A stretch of DNA of 64,000 bases from Bolinopsis microptera (taxonomy: Eukaryota; Ctenophora; Tentaculata; Lobata; Bolinopsidae): positions 7,974,902 to 8,038,901 of the forward strand of contig NC_087076.1 in the NCBI RefSeq assembly GCF_026151205.1. Direction: 5' to 3'. Below the pieces are notes generated by a model that saw only the letters and a list, made by a program, of their open reading frames with translations, had not been told where the DNA came from and ran no database searches. A program made the position numbers and the translations under genes. Positions 42,540-54,894 of the stretch are shown one piece after another. Position 1 is the first letter of the stretch, and the number at the start of each line of letters is the position of its first letter.

Positions 42540-43985
42540 ATGCTAGCAAGCATGACCGTTGCTCTTATATTCACAATATTATTTACCCCCTATACTATTA
42601 TACCCCCTTTATTATTTTTCAGGCATTAAGACTCATCGAAAGTAGTTTAGCAGGTATATTTAAGTTCAAAACATTCTAATTCAATGTTAAAGATGACAGG
42701 AATAAAAAATAGTTATGTGGAGGTTTTTAAGAAATTTGCGCAAAATACGCGTCAGCATGTTAATGTTATACGAAATTCGGTAAAAAACCCGAAATCACCA
42801 TATTCAGGTGCTTTAAAAACCGTGTTAAAATTGAGTTAGACTTAGAGATCTGAAACTTTGACCAAATTGTAGCCTTATTTTTCTCTATTGATGTATAGTC
42901 AAGACGTGAGTGTTAGGGCTCTCATTGACAAATTTATGTTTAATCCTGTTTAATCCTGTTTAATCATTATATCAAAAAATAATTTAACGTCATCATCACC
43001 ACTTGATCAAATTGAGTGTTTTTAAAACTTGATTTTTTACAAAATAAAAACTTTTCAAATCGATTTTATACCATTAAGGGGCAATTTTAATCAAAATCTG
43101 ACGACATTTTTAGGTTAGATAATTGTTCAAGCATTCTAAAAAAAGTAAGTGCTTTTTTTAAGAATAATTTTATAAAAACACAAAAATTGTGAATTAGTAT
43201 TCTTTAGTGTTGGGCCATCCCTTGAGTTGTGGAGCTCAATTTTGCTTCCTAAAGGTCTAAATTGTGTTATAGGCTAGTTTTAAAGTTGAAAATCGAAAAG
43301 TTGCACACGTGGGGACACGCCCAAATTGATTTAAAATTGCTAAAATCACTGAAAATTGTTATTTTCACGATTTTTATCAACTTTGGAGTCCCGTTGTGAT
43401 CCAAGTTCTTTTTGAAATCCTCTGAAACTTTGCATGCTTATCAAACTATACATAAAATACCACTATGCAAAAATTGTCGGTGATTCAATATTTTATGCGC
43501 ACGCAACGTCCGCTCAAAGTTTGCACGTGCGAAATGTGAGAATTTTGTTCATTCGTGATTTCGAATAAATTCTGCTTTCCCACGATATTTAAATGGCATT
43601 ATATATGAATTTAATGCCAACTTGAATGAGTAAAAAGTGCCATATTCAGTCAGTTATCGACAGATATGCCTACCTAAACACAAGGAAATGTTTTCAAAGG
43701 TAAAATTTCGAAATCGTTGAAATTACCTCCTTATTAATATTAATATTAATGAAGTTACGAGTTTACATTTCGACTTTGTAAATTATCCTGACATTATAAT
43801 CAAAAAGAGATGATATTTGACTAAAACCCATAATCATGGGTAGAGTGGACCGCTGCCAGTGTCTCTCTTTTCCAAACAAAAGGAAATGATATTAATTTGA
43901 ATAACCGTCCGCAAATGCAAATTGATACCGAGAATGAAATCGGTCGCTCGCTTTTCCCATTCGATAAGCTTTATTACAATTTGTA
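42540..43985. mobile_element. Non-coding repeat family member, about 1.45 kb (left arm)
   Basis: Begins near gcaagcatgaccgttgc with tactattatacccccttt repeats and ends in aaatcggtcgctcgcttttcccattc. Other members: about 53225-54660 (mirror in right arm), partial copies at 46270-46610 and 46690-47230, and the two tandem copies 47259-50332. No conserved ORF. Confidence 0.75.
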
Positions 43986-44049
43986 AGCCGTGAATGAAAA
44001 AAAAGTGGAGTGCGAATGTGTTTTAGTTGGCAGAACTTCAGAGTTGTGG

Positions 44050-44785
44050 CTAACTTAGGACGAGAACTCTAGAGGTGGCCCAGGAAAGTCCTCCGTCATT
44101 TGTAGCCACGCAGATGTACTGACCACTGTAACCAGCTGTAACCTGACGGGAATTATGTAAAAATGTTAACATTCTTTCCCGGTTTTCAGAAAATATCAAA
44201 TAAATTTGTAACTTCCATTAAGTTGGGTGTTAGCATGAAGTGGAAATACTCACATCTCGGGCGTAAAGATGGCCCTTCTCCGTGACCAGGAAGTTGCCGC
44301 CGGCGTAGTTCCGTATTTCCTCTTAGGTTAAATCGTCAGAAATCACTTCTACATTCATGAGCTGACCTCTCCCTGGAGATAGTCGTCAAAATATTTTAAC
44401 TGTTGTAAGTGCAATTTACTGTTTGGTCACAAAGTTTATATTTCTGTGCAAACAACATCGTATGAGTTCACTCACACCTCGTATCCAATATCAAGACTTT
44501 AAAAATAAAATGTTCCCACAAAAAACGAGTAACTAATATAACGTATAGAGGTAGATACACAGTATAGCTGTGTTGAATAATATAAAGTCGTATAACGGTT
44601 AACATACCAATAAACCACGCGATAGTAGGTTTCGGATCGCCCTGTGCTTCACAAGGTAAGTGTATCAGAGCTCCTGCGTGCACTGTAACGTCACTTGGGG
44701 AGATTGTGATCGTCGGGCGGGCACTGACTATGTCTTGGGGCAGGGCCCCAGCCAGCAGCAGGCTGAAGAGAAGGAGCACGACCAT
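44050..44785 (-). pseudogene. Secreted single-Ig-domain gene, left copy, nonsense mutation
   Basis: Three exons: 44785-44608, 44372-44254, 44142-44050, phases fit. Signal peptide MVVLLLFSLLLAGALPQ, then an I-set-like Ig domain: RPTITISPSDVTVHAGA, first Cys in LPCEAQGDPKPTIAWF, and GYSGQYICVATNDGG with the second Cys. In exon 2 the codon after DDLT is TAA; the right copy has AAA there. The exon 2/3 junction is in frame in this copy. Ig proteins of this kind act in adhesion or recognition, but this copy cannot make the full domain. Confidence 0.8.
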
Positions 44786-45160
44786 GCACTAATCTGCTTA
44801 AAATATAGGGTGGAAATTTGCTAGATTTGTGTAATAATGTAAAAATAACGAATTTGAATGGTGGGCTACTTGCTAGGATTGTTAACATGTTAGAGGTATT
44901 AGAGGTGTTGCAACTTTGCAAGATGGCATATAAGCCAGCTATAAATATATGTTCAGCTTTCTGTAGTGTGCAAATGTACTGGCTGCAAGGAGCTCCCACG
45001 TATGTACGTGATACATAGTTCTAACTAACAGGTCTAAACATAGAAACACAGCAACCTTATCAAAAACTTTCGAGCATTGAAAATCCAGATTGTATTTGCT
45101 GTCTTGATGTCAGCAATAACTTAATATCAATGCATGAAATGTTGAAACTGGAACGAGAAA

Positions 45161-45479
45161 GGGGCCATCTACTTAGGACGTCCAGCAAATAGGGGGTTGG
45201 TTTTGGAATTTCGGACAAATCCGGACAGGGGGAGGGGGGGGGGGGTTTCTGAAAATCCGGACGTCCGGAAATTTTGGCAGAATTAACGAAAAAGTCTCAT
45301 TTATTTCAACTCTTTGACAATGAATTTGAGTTGGTTTTATTTGTACTCTTAAAAAAGTAGTTGGAAATCCGGACGTCCGGGGGAGGGGGTGGTTTTGAAA
45401 ATTCGGACAAACCCGGACAGGGGGAGGGGGGTGGTCTGAAAATCTACGATTTTGGCGGACGTCATAAGTAGATGGCCCC
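45161..45479. mobile_element. MITE with GGGGCCATCTACTTA ends (left)
   Basis: About 319 bp with inverted ends GGGGCCATCTACTTAGGACG / reverse complement. Interior has repeated ccggacgtccgga and G runs. Mirror copy at 51715-52030. ORFs in it are low-complexity Pro-rich and not real genes. Confidence 0.75.
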
Positions 45480-46826
45480 AAAGAAGGGGTGTAGGAATGA
45501 TTTTCTTTATGAGGGGGCCAAAATCTTAGAGTTTTTCTAATTTAGCACGCGCTTTGGGCTTGGCCACAGCCTGAATTTCAAAAACAGCAAAACGTGTAAA
45601 AGGCCTAGCTGAGCAATTTGGCAATAGAGATCATTTTCAAACACAGTTTCAAGAACGATTAAAATAATACGATTTTAAATGCATATTAGGGCCTGAAAGC
45701 AGCTCTTGCGAAATAAGTGTAGTTCGAAAAAGGGATGCATATTTCATTCTCTCGAAAAGAATTTCAGGAAATTTGCTTCCAGAATTGAAATCTAGCAATG
45801 TGAAATGATAAATCCAGAAAGATTTTGTTGTGCCAATTTAATTAAGGGTCAAAGGAAAAGTCCTTCAAATTTTGAAAAATATTCTTACAGTAATAGGTCT
45901 CACTCTCAAAAAGGGTACAACATGCAAGGAGGGAGAAACTGGAACAATTCTTGGAAAGTTTGTTTTAAGGAATGAATTCTAGCAATGAGGTAATGTAAAT
46001 TTGGACTGCAAGGGGCAAACTTTGTCCTTCTAATTTACTCCCACGGCATAAAAGAGTAATCAGTGATGTTATCTGAATTTTATAATTGCTAGGCTTCTGA
46101 ACTTCTGATGAATCCTGACATGTAATATGTTTTGTTTTAAAGACCTTTAATTCACACACCAAAACTTTAAATTTTATCAAATTACAAATGTCCTAATATT
46201 ATTATTATATACGTCTCTTATTAAGTTAAAAAGTCAGGGGTGCAGCCGTTGTACTTCAATTAAAATTAAGCACGACCGTTGCATTTATTGTGGGTATACT
46301 ATGTTCCCCATTTACTATTATACCCCCTTTACTATTATACCCCCTTTACTATTATACCCCCTTTACTATTATACCCCCTTTGGTAGTGTTTTTAGTTCAA
46401 AACATTCTAATTTGATGTCAAAGATGACAGGAATAAAAAATAGTTATGTTGAGATTTTTAAGAAATTTGCATAAAATACTCGCCAGCACTGTTATACGAA
46501 ATTCGGTAAAAAACCCAAAATCGCCATATTCAGGTGCCTTAAAAACCATGTTAAAATTGAGTTAGAGATGTGAAATTTTTCAGGGCGTCTAGACGTTGAC
46601 CAAATCGACTGCAAAAAAAATTTCAGGTTTCAGGAGCATCGGGAAATGGGTTTTCTAGAACCCCTGTTTTACGACAGATTGTCGGGACATACATCACAGT
46701 GCTGGCAAGCACGAGCGGTGTCTTTATTGGGGGTATACTATGTACCCCCTTTACTATTGTACCCCCTTTACTATTATACCCCCTTTACTATTATAACCCC
46801 TTTGGTACTCGTCGGAAGCCTCTTTC

Positions 46827-46883
46827 GTGCACGCGAAGCGTGCACTCCGGCCGGAGGCGGCGGCCGAAGGCCGCCGCCTCCGG
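46827..46883. repeat. GC-rich double hairpin with GAA loops
   Basis: First hairpin: 8-bp stem gtgcacgc-gaa-gcgtgcac (46827-46845). Second: perfect 15-bp stem ccggaggcggcggcc, loop gaa, at 46851-46883. It sits inside an AT-rich repeat copy, while the other copies lack it, so it looks inserted. Confidence 0.9.
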
Positions 46884-47258
46884 CAGGAATTTTTCAGGCA
46901 TTAAGACTCATCGGAAGTCGTTCAGCAGATTTATTTTTAGTTCAAAACATTCTAATTTGATGTCAAAGATGACAGGAATAAAAAATAGTTATGTTGAGAT
47001 TTTTAAGAAATTTGCATAAAATACTCGCCAGCACTGTTATACGAAATTCGGTAAAAAACCCAAAATCGCCATATTCAGGTGCCTTAAAAACCATGTTAAA
47101 ATTGAGTTAGAGATCTGAAATTTTTCAGGGCGTCTAGACGTTGACCAAATCGACTGCAAAAAAAGTTTCAGGTTTCAGGAGCATCGGGAAATGGGTTTTC
47201 TAGAACCCCTGTTTTACGATAGATTGTCGTGATATATACATACATATATATATATATA

Positions 47259-48776
47259 TATTCAGGGATAGACGCTTTGCCAGTCAATTGTAGCCTGTAT
47301 TTAAGTGTCCATAGATTCAAAAGTATAAAAGATACAGCCATTTCCGACCACATGTCTAGCAAATAATTGTTTATACTTTAGTTTACATTGTGTAAAAAAA
47401 TTATTTGACGTCATAAACACCCCTTGATGACGTCATCAAGTTAACCGTTTTTAAAACTTGATTTTTGACAAAGTATTAACTTTTAAAATTAATTTTAAAC
47501 CATTAAGGAGTAATTTTATTCAAAATCTGAGGAAATTTTCATCTTAGATAATTGTTCAAGCATTCTGAGCTTGCTCCTTCATAAAGATATTCGTCATTGA
47601 AGTTTGTGCTTTTTTGAAAAATTATTTTATAAAAACGTCAATTTTGCGATTTAGTATTCTCTGGTGTTGGCCCATGCCTTGGGTTGTGGAGCTCAGTTCT
47701 GCTTCCTATAGGTATTAATTGTGTATTAGGCTAGTTTTAAAGTTGAAAATCGAAAAGTTGCACACGTGGGGACACGCCCAAATTGATAGAAAATCGCTAA
47801 AATCACTGAAAATTGCTGTTTTCGTCATTTTCTGTCAACTTTAGAGTGCCGTTGTGATTACAGTTCTTCTTGAAATACTTTGAAACTTTGCGTGCTTATC
47901 AAGCTATATATAAAACAATTACATGCAAAAATTTACGGCGATTCAATATTGGATGCGCACGCAACGTCCGCTCAAAGTTTGCACGTGCGAAAGGTGAGAA
48001 TTTTGCTCATTCGTGATTTCCAACAAATTCTGCTTTGCCACGACAGTTTAATGTCATTATATATGAATTTAATGCCAACTTGAATGAGTATTAAGTGGCA
48101 TATTCAGTCAGTGATCGACCGATATGCTTCCCTAAACACAAGGAAATGTTTTTAAAGGAAAAATTTCGAAATCGTTGAAACTTCCTCCTTATTAATGAAG
48201 ATATCAGTTTATATTTCGACTTTATAAAGTACCCTGACATTATAATCAAAAAGAGATGATATTTTACCAAAACCCATAATCATGGGTAGAGTGGACCGCT
48301 GTCAGTGTCTCTCTTTCCCAAACAAAAGGAAATGATATTAATTTGATTGACCGTTCTCAAATGCAAAATGATACCGAGAATGAAATCGGTCGCTCGCTTT
48401 TCCCATTCATTTACAATTGTAATAGATTAAGAAGAACTATCCAAAGGCAGCTGTACTCGGCAATGAAGATTCAATAAACTTCAGCTTGTTCAATAAGTAA
48501 TAACTACCACCCTTGTCCCTTACCCCGAAATACTAGGTATCGACCCGAACGCAACCCAAAGAGATTTTTACAGCATCTGATTGATGTAATCAATCGAAAC
48601 TTAATTATACAATTCGTAAGCCGTGAATGAATGGGAAAAGCGAGCGACCGATTTCATTCTCGGTATCATTTTGCATTTGAGAACGGTCAATCAAATTAAT
48701 ATCATTTCCTTTTGTTTGGGAAAGAGAGACACTGACAGCGGTCCACTCTACCCATGATTATGGGTTTTGGTAAAAT
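47259..48776. mobile_element. Non-coding repeat, tandem copy 1, with foldback end
   Basis: Starts ttcagggatagacgctttgc; the 3' part (about 48240-48776) is an inverted repeat of about 150 bp around a 210-bp loop (cccattcatttacaattg ... gtgaatgaatggg). Copy 2 follows directly. Confidence 0.8.
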
Positions 48777-48791
48777 ACAGATATACATATA

Positions 48792-50332
48792 TATTCAGGG
48801 ATAGACGCTTTGCAAGTCAATTGTAGCCTGTATTTAAGTGTCCATAGATTCAAAAGTATAAAAGATACAGCCATTTCCGACCACAGGTCTTGCAAATAAT
48901 TGTTTACACTTTAGTTTACATTGTATAAAAAAATTATTTGACGTCATAAAAACCCCTTGATGACGTCATCAAGTTAGCCGTTTTTAAAACTTGATTTTTG
49001 ACAAAGTAATAACTTTTAAAATTAATTTTAAACCATTAAGGAGTAATTTTATTCAAAATCTGAGGAAATTTTCACCTTAGATAATTGTTCAAGCATTCTG
49101 AAAATCTACCGGAAAGTTTTTCTAGCTTGCTCCTTCATAAAGATATTCGTCATTGAAGTTTGTGCTTTTTTGAAGAATTATTTTATAAAAACGTCAATTT
49201 TGCGATTTAGTATTCTCTGGTGTTGGGCCATGCCTTGGGTTGTGGAGCTCAGTTCTGCTTCCTATAGGTATAAATTGTGCATTAGGCTAGTTTTAAAGTT
49301 GAAAATCGAAAAGTTGCACACGTGGGGACACGCCCAAATTGATAGAAAATTGCTAAAATCACTGAAAATTGCTGTTTTCGTCATTTTCTGTCAACTTTAG
49401 AGTGCCGTTGTGATTACAGTTCTTCTTGAAATACTTTGAAACTTTGCATGCTTATCAAGCTATATATAAAACAATTACATGCAAAAATTTACGGCGATTC
49501 AATATTGGATGCGCACGCAACGTCCGCTCAAAGTTTGCACGTGCGAAAGGTGAGAATTTTGCTCATTCGTGATTTCCAACAAATTCTGCTTTGCCACGAC
49601 AGTTTAATGTCATTATATATGAATTTAATGCCAACTTGAATGAGTATTAAGTGGCATATTCAGTCAGTGATCGACCGATATGCTTCCCTAAACACAAGGA
49701 AATGTTTTTAAAGGAAAAATTTCGAAATCGTTGAAACTTCCTCCTTATTAATGAAGATATCAGTTTATATTTCGACTTTATAAAGTACCCTGACATTATA
49801 ATAAAAAAGAGATGATATTTGACCAAAACCCATAATCATGGGTAGAGTGGACCGCTGCCAGTGTCTCTCTTTCCCAAACAAAAGGAAATGATATTAATTT
49901 GATTGACCGTTCTCAAATGCAAAATGATACCGAGAATGAAATCGGTCGCTCGCTTTTCCCATTCATTTACAATTGTAATAGATTAAGAAGAACTACCCAA
50001 AGGCAGCTGTACTCGGCAATAAAGATTCAATAAACTTCAGCTTGTTCAATAAGTAATAACTACCACCCTTGTCCCTTACCCCGAAATACTAGGTATCTAC
50101 CCGAACGCAACCCCAAGATATTTTTACAGCATCTGATTGATGTAATCAATCGAAACTTATTTATACAATTCGTAAGCCGTGAATGAATGGGAAAAGCGAG
50201 CGACCGATTTCATTCTCGGTATCATTTTGCATTTGAGAACGGTCAATCAAATTAATATCATTTCCTTTTGTTTGGGAAAGAGAGACACTGGCAGCGGTCC
50301 ACTCTACCCATGATTATGGGTTTTGGTAAAAT
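48792..50332. mobile_element. Non-coding repeat, tandem copy 2
   Basis: Nearly identical to 47259-48776, with the same order and foldback end; it adds a short aaaatctaccggaaagtttt segment near 49100. Confidence 0.8.
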
Positions 50333-50333
50333 A

Positions 50334-50705
50334 TGTAATATAAATTATCAGATTTCTGGTTCATGCCATGTAAGAAACCGTGATACTGACGACTCAGTCA
50401 GAGAAATTGACGATGTTGCAGCGATATGAAGACTTAAAATACCGCTTTTAGAAGTCCAGATACAACCTTATGTAGTCCTTTTCAATATTTGTTTATATCC
50501 GTACTCATGATCAACTTAAGCAAATATTCGCAACAATTTCTTTCGTCTTTTCGAAAAGAGATCTTCCAGATTTTATGGGACCGCCCCCCCATAAAATCTG
50601 GAAAAGGGGCGAAAAGGGGCCAACTTTCTCAAGTAAATTAGCAGGATACAATATTCCAGCTGTGAGCTGGCATGAACCAGAAATCTGATAATTTATATTA
50701 CATAT
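50334..50705. mobile_element. 372-bp element with about 36-bp TIRs
   Basis: Ends tgtaatataaattatcagat (50335) and its inverse (ends 50705). A third related end lies at about 50825-50868. Confidence 0.7.
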
Positions 50706-51714
50706 TCCGATATTACATGTCAGGATTCATCAGAAGTTCAGGAACGTAGCGATCATAAAATTCAGATAACATTGCTGGTTACTCTTCTATGCCGTGTTCA
50801 GTATTTTCAATACCAGAATCTATCAATGAACCAGAAATCTGTTAATTTATATTACACATTCTGATATTAAACGGGTAGCTGATTTTGATAAAAAATAAAA
50901 TAACATCGTGATCCGGCGTGATCAATTATTTTAATTGAAGTACAACGGCTGCACCCCTGACTTTTTAACTTAATAAGAGACGTATATAATAATAATATTA
51001 GGACATTTGTAATTTGATAAAATTTAAAGTTTTGGTGTGTGAATTAAATGTCTTTAAAACAAAAAATATTACATGTCAGGATTCATAAGAAGTTCAGAAG
51101 CCTAGCAATTATAAAATTCAGATAACATTATGGATTACTCTTTTATGCCGTGGGAGTAAATTAGCAGGACACAGTTTGCCCCTTGTAGTCCAAATTTTCA
51201 TTACCTCATTGCTAGAATTCATTCCTTAAAACAAATTTTCCAAGAATTGTTCCAGTTTCTCCCTCCTTGCATGTTGTACCGTCTTTTAGAGTGAGACCTA
51301 TTACTGTACGAATATTTTTCAAAATTTGCAGGATTTTTCCTTTGACCCTTAATTAAATTGGCACAACAAAATCTTTCTGGATTTATCATTTCACATTGCT
51401 AGATTTCAATTCTGGAAGCAAATTTCCTGAAATTCTTTTCGAGAGAATGCAATATGCATCCCTTTTTCGAACTACACTTATTTCGCAAGAGCTGCTTGCA
51501 GGCCCTAATATGCATTTAAAATCGTATTATTTTAATCGTTCTTGAAACTGTGTTTGAAAATGATCTCTATTGCCAAATTGCTCAGCTAGGCCTTTTACAC
51601 GTTTTGCTGTTTTTGAAATTCAGGCTGTGGCCAAGCCCAAAGCGCGTGCTAAATTAGAAAAACTCTAAGATTTTGGCCCCCTCATGAAGAAAATCATTCC
51701 TACACCCCTGCTTT

Positions 51715-52030
51715 GGGGCCATCTACTTATGACGTCCGCCAAAATCGTAGATTTTCAGACCACCCCCCTCCCCCTGTCCGGGTTTGTCCGAATTTTCAAA
51801 ACCACCCCCTCTTCCGGACGTCCGGATTTCCAACTACTTTTTTAAGAGTACAAATAAAACCAACTCAAATTCATTGTCAAAGAGTTGAAATAAATGGGGC
51901 TTTTTCGATAATTCTGCCAAAATTTCCGGACGTCCGGATTTTCAGAAACCCCCCCTCCCCCTGTCCGGATTTGTCCGAAATTGCAAAACCACCCCCCCCT
52001 ATTTGCCGGACGTCCTAAGTAGATGACCCC
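51715..52030. mobile_element. MITE with GGGGCCATCTACTTA ends (right)
   Basis: Mirror copy of 45161-45479, with C runs instead of G runs on this strand. Confidence 0.75.
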
Positions 52031-52411
52031 TTTCTCGTTCCAGTTTAAACATTTCATGCATTGATATTAAGTTATTGCTGACATCAAGACAGCAAATACA
52101 GTCTGGATTTTCCATGCTCGAAAGTTTTTGATAAGGTTGCTGTGTTTCTATGTTTAGACCTGTTAGATAGAACTATGTATCACGTACATACGTGGGAGCT
52201 CCTTGCAGCCAGTACATTTGCACACTACAGAAAGCTGAACATATATTTATAGCTGGCTTATATGCCATCTTGCAAAGTTGCAACACCTCTAATACCTCTA
52301 ACATGTTAACAATCCTACTCCTAGCAAGTAGCCCACCATTCAAATTCGTTATTTTTACATTATTACACAAATCTAGCAAATTTCCACCCTATATTTTAAG
52401 CAGATTAGTGC

Positions 52412-53154
52412 ATGGTCGTGCTCCTTCTCTTCAGCCTGCTGCTGGCTGGGGCCCTGCCCCAAGACATAGTCAGTGCCCGCCCGACGATCACAATCTCCCC
52501 AAGTGACGTTACAGTGCACGCAGGAGCTCTGATACACTTACCTTGTGAAGCACAGGGCGATCCGAAACCTACTATCGCGTGGTTTATTGGTATGTTAACC
52601 GTTATACGACTTTATATTATTCAACACAGCTATACTGTGTATCTACCTCTATACGTTATATTAGTTACTCGTTTTTTGTGGGAACATTTTATTTTTAAAG
52701 TCTTGATATTGGATACGAGGTGTAAGTGAACTCATACGATGTTGTTTGCACAGAAATATAAACTTTGTGACCAAACAGTAAATTGCACTTACAACAGTTA
52801 AAATCTTTTGACGACTATCTCCAGGGAGAGGTCAGCTCATGAATTTAGAAGTGATTTCTGACGATTTAACCAAAGAGGAAATACGGAACTACGCCGGCGG
52901 CAACTTCCTGGTCACGGAGAAGGGGCAAGGGCCATCTTTACGCCCGAGATGTGAGTATTTCCACTTCATGCTAACACCCAACTTAATGGAAGTTACAAAT
53001 TTATTTGATATTTTCTGAAAACCGGGAAAGAACGTTAACATTTTTACATAATTCCCGTCAGGTTACAGCTGGTTACAGTGGTCAGTACATCTGCGTGGCT
53101 ACAAATGACGGAGGACTTTCCTGGGCCACCTCTAGAGTTCTCGTCCTAGGTTAG
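52412..53154 (+). pseudogene. Secreted single-Ig-domain gene, right copy, 7-bp frameshift
   Basis: Exons 52412-52589, 52825-52950, 53062-53154, mirror of the left copy. Exon 1 is identical in sense. Exon 2 lacks the left copy's TAA (AAA instead), but has 7 extra bases (gggcaag) near 52923, making it 126 bp instead of 119 and shifting the frame into exon 3. So each copy has its own lesion. The domain would otherwise end shortly after VLVLG, so further exons may have been lost to the adjacent repeat. Confidence 0.8.
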
Positions 53155-53224
53155 CCACAACTCCGAAGCCAACTAAAACACATTCGCACTCCATTTTTTT
53201 TTCATTCACGGCTTACAAATTGTA

Positions 53225-54660
53225 ATAAAGCTTATTGAATGGGAAAAGCGAGCGACCGATTTCATTCTCGGTATCAATTTGCATTTGCGGACGGTTATTC
53301 AAATTAATACCATTTCCTTTTGTTTGGAAAAGAGAGACACTGGCAGCGGTCCACTCTACCCATGATTATGGGTTTTGGTCAAATATCATCTCTTTTTGAT
53401 TATAATGTCAGGATAATTTACAAAGTCGAAATGTAAACTCGTAACTTCATTAATATTAATATTAATAAGGAGGTAATTTCAACGATTTCGAAATTTTACC
53501 TTTGAAAACATTTCCTTGTGTTTAGGTAGGCATATCTGTCGATAACTGACTGAATATGGCACTTTTTACTCATTCAAGTTGGCATTAAATTCATATATAA
53601 TGCCATTTAAATATCGTGGGAAAGCAGAATTTATTCGAAATCACGAATGAACAAAATTCTCACCTTTCGCACGTGCAAACTTTGAGCGGACGTTGCTGGT
53701 TGCGTGCGCATAAAATATTGAATCACCGAAATTTTTGCATAGTGGTATTTTATGTATAGTTTGATAAGCATGCAAAGTTTCAGAGGATTTCAAAAAGAAC
53801 TTGGATCACAACGGGACTCCAAAGTTGATAAAAATCGTGAAAATAACAATTTTCAGTGATTTTAGCAATTTTAAATCAATTTGGGCGTGTCCCCACGTGT
53901 GCAACTTTTCGATTTTCAACTTTAAAACTAGCCTATAAGTATAACACAATTTAGACCTTTAGGAAGCAAAATTGAGCTCCACAACTCAAGGGATGGCCCA
54001 ACACTAAAGAATACTAATTCACAACTTTTGTGTTTTTATAAAATTATTCTTAAAAAAAGCACTTACTTTTTTTAGAATGCTTGAACAATTATCTAATCTA
54101 AAAATGTCGTCAGATTTTGATTAAAATTGCCCCTTAATGGTATAAAATCGATTTGAAAAGTTTTTATTTTGTAAAAAATCAAGTTTTAAAAACACTCAAT
54201 TTGATCAAGTGGTGATGATGACGTTAAATTATTTTTTGATATAATGATTAAACAGGATTAAACAGGATTAAACATAAATTTGTCAATGAGAGCCCTAACA
54301 CTCACGTCTTGACTATACATCAATAGAGAAAAATAAGGCTACAATTTGGTCAAAGTTTCAGATCTCTAACTCAATTTTAACACGGTTTTTAAAGCACCTG
54401 AATATTATATGGTGATTTCGGGTTTTTTACCGAATTTCGTATAACATTAACATACTGGCGCGTATTTTGCACAAATTTCTTAAAAACCTCCACATAACTA
54501 TTTTTTATTCCTGTCATCTTTAACATTGAATTAGAATATTTTGAACTTAAATATACCTGCTAAACTACTTTCGATGAGTCTTAATGCCTGAAAAATAATA
54601 AAGGGGGTATAATAGTATAGGGGGTAAATAATATTGTGAATATAAGAGCAACGGTCATGC
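53225..54660. mobile_element. Non-coding repeat family member (right arm)
   Basis: Mirror of 42540-43985 with minor indels. Confidence 0.75.
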
Positions 54661-54894
54661 TTGCTAGCATTGTGATAGGTTTGAGAAAAATCGTATAATT
54701 ACAGGATCTGAGGTATCAAAATATAATGATTAATGGTATTGGTCAGTTAATTGCTTCCAATATTGTTAATTGTATTTAAAGACTTTTTGAGTTTTATTTA
54801 AAAACTGCAGTCATTTCATCACTTTTAAGGCGATCAGCGATATTTTGTTAATGGCTTTGTTTGGCCTTTATTTTGTATTTATTTCATCAACTGT

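Larger units (their letters stand above)
26319..46265. repeat. Left arm of giant inverted repeat
   Basis: The reverse complement of this segment is found at 50930-64000. Strong blocks: 26.78-34.70 kb with 58.10-64.00 kb; about 37.95-38.23 kb with 55.77-56.00 kb; 39.74-39.95 kb with 55.33-55.55 kb; 42.10-46.27 kb with 50.93-55.30 kb. The stretch below 26.78 kb would be matched beyond the right edge, so the outer end of the arm is not seen. Exons are nearly identical; introns differ by indels and insertions. Confidence 0.9.
46266..50929. other. Spacer of the giant inverted repeat
   Basis: 4.66 kb not palindromic between arms. It contains two partial copies of the 1.45-kb repeat family, a GC-rich double hairpin, two tandem 1.5-kb repeats and a small TIR element. 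No genes. Confidence 0.8.

Noticed and set aside
45173-45481. Pro-rich ORFs present in both arms
   Set aside because: They lie entirely within a MITE with inverted ends; conservation is due to the inverted duplication.
47880-49639. Two nearly identical 67-codon ORFs (47880-48083 and 49436-49639)
   Set aside because: They lie within the tandem non-coding repeat and are broken in the related copies at 42.5 and 53.2 kb; no motif.
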